From Planctomycetota bacterium (lineage in GTDB: Bacteria > Planctomycetota > PLA2 > JAEUHO01): a stretch of DNA of 5,249 nucleotides. Below the pieces are notes generated by a model. That model made no database searches. It saw only the letters and a program-made list of their open reading frames with translations, and had not been told where the DNA came from. The translations under genes and the position numbers were made by a program. The stretch spans positions 1 through 5,249 of the forward strand of contig JARGNS010000289.1 in assembly GCA_029213105.1 (NCBI GenBank), read 5' to 3'. Shown one piece after another: positions 1 through 5,249 of the stretch; the first letter of the stretch is position 1; every line of letters starts with the position of its first letter.

Positions 1-19
1 CAGGACCGCGGTCGCGTGA
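1..19 (+). CDS. Possible 3' end of an upstream gene
   Basis: Reading from base 2 gives Arg-Thr-Ala-Val-Ala and then a TGA stop at 17-19. This stop overlaps the GTG start at 16 in the same GTGA arrangement that joins the next two gene pairs. That repeated junction is the only reason to believe an upstream cotranscribed gene ends here. Five codons are too few to say what it encodes. Confidence 0.4.
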
Positions 20-2244
20 GCATGAGTCCCGCCGAGCAGGCACAGCTCGGGCGCGTGCGCGAGATTCGCCGACGGCAGTGCGAGGCGACCCCGCCCGAGG
101 ATGTGCCGTGGTCGTACTTCGACGCAGCCACGGCTTGCATGCTGCTGGGGGAGACCGATACGGCGGATCGCTACGTCCAGGACGCCGCGCGCCAGCTCAC
201 GGCGCCCTGGCAGGCCGTCACGTACAGCCGGACTCTCGATGCCCTCGAGGATGGGGGCATGGATGTCGCGACGCTGCGTGCCCATCTCGGCGTGAAGCGC
301 AAGTCCGCCGCCGAGGTGGCGGAGGCGGCGGTCGTGGAGGCGACGCCGCCGTACACGGCTGCGACGCGCGATGCGGCCTGGTACGCCGACAACGTGCCCT
401 GCATGAAGGCCTGCCCCGTCGGCACGGATGCGGGCGCCTACGTGCATCTGCTGTCGCAGGGACGCTTTGAAGAGGCCTATCACGTCGCCCGCGGACCGAA
501 CCCGTTCGCGTCGGTTTGCGGTCGCATCTGTGCGGCGCCTTGCGAAGACGCCTGCCGGCGCGGGAACATCGACGAGCCGGTCCAGATCCGCTCCCTCAAG
601 CGCTTCCTCACCGATCGCCACGGCGTGGAGGGCTTCGAACCCCGCATCGAGCGCGTGCTCAGCGGCGAGTCCGCGCCCTGCATCGAAGGCGATGCGTACG
701 CGAGCCACCTCTTCGCGCTCAAGGAGGGCGCCGCGAAGAAGCGCGTGGCCGTGATCGGCGGGGGGCCCGCCGGCTTGGCCTGTGCGCACGATCTCGCGCT
801 GCTCGGTCACCATGTGACCGTGTTCGAGGCGTCGCACCAGCTGGGCGGCATGATGCGTCAGGGCATCCCCATCTACCGTCTCTCGCGCGATCTCCTCGAG
901 CTCGAGGCGGGCGCGATCCTCAGCCTCGGCGTCGAGCTCAAGCTGGGCACGCCGCTAACGCCGGAACGCACCCTCGCTTCGTTGCTCGATGACGGGTACG
1001 ACGCCGCGTTCCTTGGGACCGGCGCCGGCAAGGGGCGCGATCTGGAGGTCGAGGGCGCGGAGCACGACGGCGTCGTGCGCGCGATCGACTTCCTGCTCAA
1101 CGCCAACCAGGGCTACCGCGTCACCCTGGGGCAGCGCGTGGTCGTCGTGGGTGGCGGCAACGTGGCCTTGGACGTGGCCCGCACCCTGCGCCTGGGCCGC
1201 CCGCCCGAGCACGGGTGGCGCTCCGACTCGAAGAAGGACTCGCAAGAGGAGTTCGGCCCGGCCCTGGAAGGGCGCGCCCTGCGCGAGAGCGTAGCCGGCA
1301 GCAGCCGGCAGGTGCATTGCATCGCCCGTCAGCCGATGGGGGAGTGGCCGGCCCAGCGCACGGTCCACGGCACCGAGGAACTCGAGCTGGCCCGCCAGGA
1401 GGGCATCGTGTTCCATCCGCTGCGGGGCGTGCGACGCATCCTCGGCCAGGACGGCCACGTCACCGGGGTCGAGCTTGCCGAGGTCGTGCAGCTGGTCGAT
1501 GCGGCGGGCCGCTACGCGCCGCAGTACGGCGCCCACGTGGCCGACGTCATCGACTGTGATGCCGTGTTGCTCGCCGTGGGGCAGACGCCGGATCTCGACT
1601 ACCTGGGGGCCGCCATCGCGACGACCGACTGGGGCCTCATCCAGGTGGATCGAGAGACCCTCGCCACGAGCATGCCGGGCGTCTATGCCGGCGGCGATGC
1701 CGCCTTCGGGCCCCGTACGCTGATCGAGGGCGTCTCCGATGGCAAGCGCGCGGCGCGCAACATCCACTCGTTCCTCACCGGCGAGCACGAACGGCCGATG
1801 CGCTACGAGTTCGAGGAACTGCATCCGCGCGGCGTGCCGACGGCTCCCGGCTACGACCGCATTCCTCGCTGTGCCCCGCCGCATCGCGAGGTGGGCCGGC
1901 GCACGGGCATCTCGGAAGTCGAGCTCGGCTTCGACGAGGACGCGGCCATCTCCCAGGCCTCGCGTTGCCTGGTCTGCCACGTGCAGACGGTGTACGACGG
2001 CGACCTGTGCATTGCCTGCGGCCGCTGCACCGAGGTGTGTCCGCACGCCTGTCTCGCGTTCGTGGAGCCGGACGAGGTCGACGGCCTCGACGTGCAAACG
2101 GCCGAGGATCTGGCGGCGCCGGCGGGTACGTTCTTCATGCTGAAGGACGAGGACCATTGCATCCGATGCGGGCTCTGCGCGGAGCGCTGCCCGACGGGTG
2201 CCATGACCATGGAACGGTTCGATGCGAAGGTGGTGGGATCGTGA
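16..2244 (+). CDS. NAD(P)- and FAD-binding iron-sulfur oxidoreductase, GltD/NfnB-like, with C-terminal 2[4Fe-4S] ferredoxin domain
   Basis: This 742-residue protein has no signal peptide or membrane helix and should be a cytoplasmic electron-transfer flavoprotein. Residues 1-95 are helical and unassigned. An Fe-S region of the glutamate synthase small subunit/dihydropyrimidine dehydrogenase type follows, with Cys129, 133, 168, 172, 176 and 180 (CMKACP; CGRICAAPCEDAC). The FAD fold has VAVIGGGPAGL at 244-254 and a late FAD motif, YAGGDAAFGP, at 557-566. The NAD(P) fold has VVVVGGGNVALDVART at 375-390. C-terminally there is a CLVC pair (651, 654) and two full ferredoxin motifs, CIACGRCTEVCP (665-676) and CIRCGLCAERCP (715-726). 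Family knowledge says such proteins pass electrons between NAD(P)H, flavin and Fe-S clusters or ferredoxin. The direct coupling to Rieske and cytochrome b genes suggests it is the NAD(P)- or ferredoxin-linked module of that complex. It is not glutamate synthase proper: no large-subunit gene is visible and ordinary GltD lacks the ferredoxin tail. GTG at 16 is chosen for the GTGA overlap; ATG at 22 is possible. The exact donor and acceptor are unknown. Confidence 0.93.
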   Translation: MSMSPAEQAQLGRVREIRRRQCEATPPEDVPWSYFDAATACMLLGETDTADRYVQDAARQLTAPWQAVTYSRTLDALEDGGMDVATLRAHLGVKRKSAAEVAEAAVVEATPPYTAATRDAAWYADNVPCMKACPVGTDAGAYVHLLSQGRFEEAYHVARGPNPFASVCGRICAAPCEDACRRGNIDEPVQIRSLKRFLTDRHGVEGFEPRIERVLSGESAPCIEGDAYASHLFALKEGAAKKRVAVIGGGPAGLACAHDLALLGHHVTVFEASHQLGGMMRQGIPIYRLSRDLLELEAGAILSLGVELKLGTPLTPERTLASLLDDGYDAAFLGTGAGKGRDLEVEGAEHDGVVRAIDFLLNANQGYRVTLGQRVVVVGGGNVALDVARTLRLGRPPEHGWRSDSKKDSQEEFGPALEGRALRESVAGSSRQVHCIARQPMGEWPAQRTVHGTEELELARQEGIVFHPLRGVRRILGQDGHVTGVELAEVVQLVDAAGRYAPQYGAHVADVIDCDAVLLAVGQTPDLDYLGAAIATTDWGLIQVDRETLATSMPGVYAGGDAAFGPRTLIEGVSDGKRAARNIHSFLTGEHERPMRYEFEELHPRGVPTAPGYDRIPRCAPPHREVGRRTGISEVELGFDEDAAISQASRCLVCHVQTVYDGDLCIACGRCTEVCPHACLAFVEPDEVDGLDVQTAEDLAAPAGTFFMLKDEDHCIRCGLCAERCPTGAMTMERFDAKVVGS

Positions 2245-2711
2245 GCGAGGAACGCGAAGTCAGTCGTAGACGCCTGTTTCGCTGGGGGGCTGCCGCGGCG
2301 GCCATCGGCGGCGTGGTCGGCCATGCGGCGGCCTGGACGCGAGCGCTCGTGCCCAACGTGCGCTACGAGCCGCCCCAGCGCCGCACGCTGGGGCCGCTGG
2401 ACCGCTTCCCCAAGGGCCGCACGTTCCTCAGCGATGAGAAGCTCTTCATCGTGCGCGACAAGCTCGGCTTGCGCGCCCTCTCCGCTGTCTGCTCGCATCT
2501 CGGTTGCACGGTAGGGCCCAGCAAGGCTGGGTACCACTGCCCGTGCCATGGGAGCCGCTTCGCCGCGGACGGTGCGAACCTGGACGGGCCTGCCCCGCGG
2601 CCGCTCGTCTGGTACGCGCTCTCGATCGCCGGTTCTGGCGCACTCGTGGTGGATCTGGGCAAGGAGGTCGCTGCCGAGGTCGCGCTGGAGATTCCTCGGA
2701 GGGGCGCGTGA
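2241..2711 (+). CDS. Rieske [2Fe-2S] subunit of a quinol:cytochrome c oxidoreductase (QcrA/PetC-like)
   Basis: This 156-residue protein carries the Rieske cluster that takes the first electron from quinol at the Qo site. It begins with a twin-arginine leader, SRRRLFRW (8-15), and a hydrophobic stretch at about 16-33. In this family that stretch normally stays as the membrane anchor, with the cluster domain on the outer face after Tat export. Box 1 is CSHLGC (84-89) and box 2 is CPCHGS (100-105). By homology Cys84, His86, Cys100 and His103 bind the cluster, and Cys89 and Cys102 form the stabilising disulfide. Phe107 sits where high-potential Rieske proteins have Tyr (bovine Tyr165), which suggests a lower potential. 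The protein is compact, with only ten residues between the two boxes. GTG at 2241 overlaps the previous stop by four bases and has AAGGTGG at 2227-2233 as a plausible ribosome site. The longer open frame upstream lies inside the flavoprotein gene and is not coding. The Rieske assignment is firm; the quinone type is inferred. Confidence 0.96.
   Translation: MSEEREVSRRRLFRWGAAAAAIGGVVGHAAAWTRALVPNVRYEPPQRRTLGPLDRFPKGRTFLSDEKLFIVRDKLGLRALSAVCSHLGCTVGPSKAGYHCPCHGSRFAADGANLDGPAPRPLVWYALSIAGSGALVVDLGKEVAAEVALEIPRRGA
2698..2702 (+). promoter_or_regulatory. Shine-Dalgarno sequence for cytochrome b, inside the Rieske gene
   Basis: GGAGG lies five bases before GTG 2708. It fixes the cytochrome b start within the last codons of the Rieske gene, although the open frame extends about 200 bases further upstream. 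With the GTGA overlap it supports coupled translation of the two subunits. Confidence 0.75.
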
Positions 2712-4030
2712 GCGGCGACGGCTGGTCCCCGCGCGCCCTCTGGCGCGGCTTCTTCCCCGAGACGCCGCGCGAAGGCGCGGACGCCATCGTGCAGAACTTC
2801 CTGCTGCACGCCCTGCCGGTGCGCATCACGCGCCGCGCGCTGTCGTGGCTTGCCACCGGCTGGCTCGGCACGATCACCCTGCACATCTTCCTGGTGCTCT
2901 GCCTGACGGGGGGCGTGCTGCTCTTCCTCTACGTGCCCAGCATCGAGCGCGCGTATGCTTCGGTGAAGGACATCGAGTACGTGGTCTCGTTCGGCAGCTG
3001 GCTCCGTGGCACGCATCGGATCTCGGCGCATCTCATGGTCGCGGCTGTCGTGCTGCACCTCGTGCGTGTGTTCCTCACCGGCGCCTACAAGAAGGAGGGC
3101 GCGCCCGGCGCGTTCCGTCCGCTGAACTGGTGGGTGGGCGTCGTCCTGATGATGCTCACCTTCGGCTTGTCCTTCACCGGCTACCTGCTGCCGTGGGATC
3201 AGCTGGCCTACTGGGCCATCACGGTCGGCACCCAGATCGCGGGCTCGGTGCCGTTCGTCGGTGACGAGGTGCGCATGCTCATGCTGGGCGGCGACACGGT
3301 GGGCCAGTCGGCGCTGCTGCGCTTCTACGTGTTGCACTGCTTCGTGTTGCCGGCGTTCATGATCTACCTGATCGCGTACCACATGTGGCGCATCCGCAAG
3401 GACGGCGGTCTGGCCGTCACCGATCGCGTCGTGGCCGAGGCGCGCGAGACCGCGCGCGTGGCCCCGCCCTCGCCCGGCAAGACCTACACCCTGATGGGGG
3501 CGACCCAGGGCGTGAACGCCCAAGCCGCGAGCCCGGCGAGCCTGCTCGCCCGGGAGAGCGAGGCCGGCGGCGTCTCGATCGTGCGCCGGACCGTGGCGAT
3601 CTTCCTCATCGTCTTGGCGATCTGCAGCCTGCTCGGCCTGGCGATGCCGGCGCAGCTCGAGGAACCTGCCAACCCCGCCGTGACCCCGAACCCCGCCAAG
3701 GCGCCCTGGTACTTCCTCTGGCTGCAGGAACTGGTGTCCATCCTCACCTTCCGCATCGGGGACACCCTCATCGACGGATCGTTCCTGGGTGGGGTGTTGG
3801 TACCCGGCATCCTCATCGGCCTGTTGGCTTCGTGGCCGCTGCTGGACCGCAGCCCCGCCGAGGCGGCCGGCGTGTGGTTCCATCCCTCGCGCAAGCGCCA
3901 GAATCGCGTGTTCCTGCTGCTGCTCTTCGCGGCGGTGATCCTGACGATCATCGGCACGTTCTTCCGCGGACCCTATTGGATGTGGGTCTGGCCATGGGAT
4001 CCGTCTCACGGTCACGCGAGTTGGGTCTAG
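2708..4030 (+). CDS. Cytochrome b subunit of a Rieske/cytochrome b complex, b6 and subunit-IV halves in one chain
   Basis: This 440-residue integral membrane protein holds the quinol oxidation site and two b haems. The N-terminal half resembles cytochrome b6. Helix A is near 53-77. Helix B carries His103 and His117. Helix C is near 142-161 and is followed by GYLLPWDQLAYW (158-169). Helix D carries His210 and His225. The 15-residue step between the helix D histidines is the b6f type; mitochondrial-type bc1 has 14. A polar linker of about 60 residues (229-290) leads to a subunit-IV-like half with helices near 291-314, 357-379 and 399-418, giving seven in all. The Qo loop reads PNPAKAPWYF (327-336), with APWY where PEWY is usual. 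The haem-cn cysteine of b6f (Cys35 in b6) aligns with Trp52 in WLGTITL, so no third haem is expected. The tail is Trp-rich (WMWVWPWD). GTG 2708 is set by the GTGA overlap and a GGAGG site. The Rieske gene before it and the tetrahaem cytochrome after it supply the other core subunits. The assignment is secure. Confidence 0.96.
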   Translation: MSGDGWSPRALWRGFFPETPREGADAIVQNFLLHALPVRITRRALSWLATGWLGTITLHIFLVLCLTGGVLLFLYVPSIERAYASVKDIEYVVSFGSWLRGTHRISAHLMVAAVVLHLVRVFLTGAYKKEGAPGAFRPLNWWVGVVLMMLTFGLSFTGYLLPWDQLAYWAITVGTQIAGSVPFVGDEVRMLMLGGDTVGQSALLRFYVLHCFVLPAFMIYLIAYHMWRIRKDGGLAVTDRVVAEARETARVAPPSPGKTYTLMGATQGVNAQAASPASLLARESEAGGVSIVRRTVAIFLIVLAICSLLGLAMPAQLEEPANPAVTPNPAKAPWYFLWLQELVSILTFRIGDTLIDGSFLGGVLVPGILIGLLASWPLLDRSPAEAAGVWFHPSRKRQNRVFLLLLFAAVILTIIGTFFRGPYWMWVWPWDPSHGHASWV

Positions 4031-4033
4031 GAG
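4029..4033 (+). promoter_or_regulatory. Shine-Dalgarno sequence for the tetrahaem cytochrome, overlapping the cytochrome b stop
   Basis: AGGAG overlaps the TAG stop (4028-4030) and lies five bases before GTG 4039. This spacing favours GTG 4039 over the in-frame ATG at 3994, which lies inside cytochrome b and would add 15 charged or polar residues ahead of the membrane anchor. Confidence 0.7.
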
Positions 4034-4038
4034 AGCGC

Positions 4039-4908
4039 GTGTCCGACTTCTCATCCCGGTTTGCCCGCTCCGACTTCCGGCTCCTGGTCGCAGGCGGCGT
4101 GCTGCTGCTCATCGCATTCGGTATCGCCTTCGTACGGGAGGTCGATCCCGAGTGGGCCGACGCCCAGGATGAGGTGCAGGCCATCGTGCAGGAACGCCTC
4201 GGCGCCGAGAAGGCGGCCGAACTCCCGACCGGCATCCAGCAGATCTGGATCGAGCCGCTCGACCGGGTGGACCGCTGCACCACGTGCCACACGACCATCG
4301 AGTGGGGCGCGGAGCTCGCCGAAGCCCCGCATCCCGCGCGCTCGCATCCGCAGGGGCTGTTCGGCGCCCACCCGGTGGAGTCGTTCGGCTGCACCCTCTG
4401 CCACGGTGGGCAGGGCTGGGCGACCAGCGCCGACGCGGCCCATGGGAACGTGGCCTTCTGGGAGGAGCCCCTGCTCGACACCGAGCGCGCCAAGCGCTAC
4501 GGCCTGTCGCGTTCCGAACTGATGGAATTGCGCTGTGCGTACTGCCATCAGGGCCTCGAGCCGGTCGACGGCATGCCGCTGCTCAATGCCGCCAAGGAGA
4601 AGGTCTTCGACTGCCTGGACTGCCACCGCCTGCCGGGCCTGGAGAACGACAAGCCCTCGGCGCCGGACCTCGGCCGCGAGGGCGAGAAGCATCCGTCGAA
4701 GTACATCTTCCCGGAGGGCTTCGAGGGCGAGCGCTCGGTGCTCAACTGGCACATCGAGCACTTCCTCGATCCCAAGAAGATGTCACCGGGCTCGGCCATG
4801 CCGAAGTTCGGCCTCTCGCGCAAGGACGCGGCGGGACTGGCCTTGCTCGTGATGTCGTGGCGCCGTCAGGACCTGCCCGCCGCCTGGACGCCCAAGACGG
4901 GCGAGTGA
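4039..4908 (+). CDS. Membrane-anchored tetrahaem cytochrome c with a C-terminal class I-like domain
   Basis: This 289-residue protein probably accepts electrons from the Rieske cluster, in place of cytochrome c1 or f. A short N-terminus with Arg10 and Arg14 precedes a hydrophobic segment at about 14-32. No clear signal peptidase site follows, so it is likely an uncleaved anchor with the haem domain outside the cytoplasmic membrane. Four CXXCH sites bind c haems: CTTCH (80-84), CTLCH (118-122), CAYCH (166-170) and CLDCH (192-196). The part after the fourth site looks like a class I cytochrome c, because SAMPKF (252-257) supplies a probable Met254 axial ligand. Several histidines between sites 1 and 3 (98, 103, 111, 135) could be distal ligands of the first three haems; the pairing cannot be read from sequence. 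The Shine-Dalgarno sequence at 4029-4033 supports the GTG start. It is the last gene of the visible operon. A hairpin follows and the next gene appears unrelated. Haem count is directly visible; partner and role rest on gene order. Confidence 0.93.
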   Translation: MSDFSSRFARSDFRLLVAGGVLLLIAFGIAFVREVDPEWADAQDEVQAIVQERLGAEKAAELPTGIQQIWIEPLDRVDRCTTCHTTIEWGAELAEAPHPARSHPQGLFGAHPVESFGCTLCHGGQGWATSADAAHGNVAFWEEPLLDTERAKRYGLSRSELMELRCAYCHQGLEPVDGMPLLNAAKEKVFDCLDCHRLPGLENDKPSAPDLGREGEKHPSKYIFPEGFEGERSVLNWHIEHFLDPKKMSPGSAMPKFGLSRKDAAGLALLVMSWRRQDLPAAWTPKTGE

Positions 4909-4914
4909 GACGCC

Positions 4915-4956
4915 CGGGTGCACGCCGGGGTATCCTGCGCGTACCCCGTCCACCCG
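4915..4956 (+). terminator. GC-rich hairpin after the respiratory operon, possible terminator
   Basis: CGGGGTA (4926-4932) can pair with TACCCCG (4942-4948) across a 9-base loop. Outside this, CGGGTG (4915-4920) can pair with CACCCG (4951-4956) across an uneven internal bulge. The run that follows is TTCCTTCC rather than a T tract, so this is not a textbook intrinsic terminator. Its place six bases after the cytochrome stop and before a different kind of gene makes transcription termination or mRNA 3'-end protection plausible. Confidence 0.45.
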
Positions 4957-4974
4957 TTCCTTCCGGAACACACC

Positions 4975-5249
4975 ATGCTGCGACGCGCTTCCACGGCGCC
5001 CCTTCTGGGTTCGCTTCTCTTCCTCGTGGGCCTGTTGCCCCTGGCCGGCTGCGGCGAGGGTGACGCCCCGCGCGACACCGTGCTGGACCCGAGCGTGTCC
5101 CTGCCCGTCGCCGCGCGCTACGGGAGAACGCCCCCTGCGGCCGAGCGCATCACGATCGCGCTGAACGCGGCGGGCGGCGTCCATGTGGGCCCCGAGGCCT
5201 GCACGCTCGCGGAGCTGCCGTCCGTGCTGCGTCGCGCGCTCGGGGTGGC
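4975..5249 (+). CDS. Lipoprotein with a possible ExbD/TolR-like periplasmic region (partial, runs off the window)
   Basis: Ninety-one codons are visible from ATG 4975 and the frame is open to the window edge. The start is a clear lipoprotein signal peptide: MLRR, a hydrophobic core (residues 8-22) and the lipobox LAGC with Cys26 as the lipidation site. The next residues, GEGD, carry no Asp at +2. From about residue 42 the pattern SLPVA, then ITIALNAAGGVHVG (59-72) and TLAELPSVLRRAL (77-89), recalls the periplasmic part of ExbD/TolR proteins, where a short strand with a small turn precedes an 'S-L-x-E-L' helix. ExbD normally has a single N-terminal membrane helix with a functional Asp and sits beside ExbB; here a lipoprotein leader takes its place. 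GGAA at 4965-4968 is a weak ribosome site, and no promoter could be picked out. The lipoprotein call is fairly sure, the ExbD resemblance is tentative, and a link to the respiratory operon is not shown. Confidence 0.75.
   Translation, partial: MLRRASTAPLLGSLLFLVGLLPLAGCGEGDAPRDTVLDPSVSLPVAARYGRTPPAAERITIALNAAGGVHVGPEACTLAELPSVLRRALGV

Noticed and set aside
1293..1312. Near-perfect 10-base tandem repeat AGCCGGCAGC/AGCCGGCAGG
   Set aside because: Only two copies within a coding sequence, in a GC-rich polar insert, with the reading frame preserved. It is probably chance or a small slippage event.
955..2157. Minus-strand open frame of 400 codons opposite the flavoprotein gene
   Set aside because: Long antisense frames are expected in GC-rich coding DNA. 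The translation is rich in His, Arg and Ala with no domain pattern, while the plus strand has unmistakable motifs throughout.
16..2244. Glutamate synthase small subunit (GltD) as the precise function
   Set aside because: No large-subunit gene is visible, and the protein has a ferredoxin tail, an N-terminal extension and respiratory neighbours, none of which fit true GltD.
3994..4038. ATG 3994 as the start of the tetrahaem cytochrome
   Set aside because: It would overlap cytochrome b by 37 bases with no ribosome site of note. GTG 4039 has AGGAG at five bases and puts the anchor helix near the N-terminus.
2363..4054. Minus-strand open frame of 563 codons opposite the Rieske and cytochrome b genes
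   Set aside because: The product is low-complexity His/Glu/Arg/Gln-rich sequence, the mirror of hydrophobic helix codons, and it spans two real genes. It is a shadow of the cytochrome b frame.
4961..4968. Palindrome TTCCGGAA just before the lipoprotein start, as an operator
   Set aside because: An eight-base palindrome is common by chance. It overlaps the expected ribosome site and no promoter elements can be recognised around it.
1..5249. CRISPR arrays, insertion sequences, tRNA or rRNA genes
   Set aside because: Reading through both strands showed no repeat-spacer pattern, transposase, terminal inverted repeats or recognisable RNA gene; the window is nearly all protein-coding.

Overview
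This GC-rich window (about two thirds G+C by eye) reads almost entirely on the plus strand. It looks like part of one respiratory operon followed by the start of a second transcription unit. The Tat-type Rieske leader, a four-CXXCH cytochrome with an N-terminal anchor and a lipobox lipoprotein point to a diderm bacterium with cytochrome c maturation. GC content, frequent GTG starts and protein style would fit Planctomycetota, Myxococcota or Acidobacteriota-like lineages, but the sequence alone does not decide the phylum.

Layout. Bases 1-19 appear to be the last codons of an upstream gene. Bases 16-2244 encode a 742-residue cytoplasmic flavoprotein of the GltD/NfnB-like class: an N-terminal Fe-S region, FAD and NAD(P) Rossmann folds, and a C-terminal 2[4Fe-4S] ferredoxin domain. 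Bases 2241-2711 encode a short Rieske protein with a twin-arginine leader. Bases 2708-4030 encode a one-piece cytochrome b that combines b6-like and subunit-IV-like halves. Bases 4039-4908 encode a membrane-anchored tetrahaem cytochrome c. Two internal junctions are 4-base GTGA overlaps and the third is an 8-base gap holding a good Shine-Dalgarno sequence, so translation is probably coupled. After a 66-base gap with a GC-rich hairpin, a lipoprotein gene starts at 4975 and runs off the window; its visible part resembles the periplasmic region of ExbD/TolR.

How the genes may work together. Rieske protein, cytochrome b and multihaem cytochrome c together make a quinol:cytochrome c oxidoreductase (Rieske/cytochrome b complex) in which the tetrahaem protein takes the place of cytochrome c1 or f. 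The translationally coupled NAD(P)-, FAD- and Fe-S-binding protein suggests that the complex exchanges electrons with a cytoplasmic NAD(P)H or ferredoxin pool. From memory, comparable NAD(P)-oxidoreductase subunits have been reported beside Rieske/b complexes in the anammox bacterium Kuenenia. Departures from textbook complexes include APWY where PEWY is usual in the Qo site, Trp where b6f-type proteins have the haem-cn cysteine, and Phe where high-potential Rieske proteins have Tyr. The last point suggests a low-potential quinol such as menaquinol. These readings are inferences from motifs.
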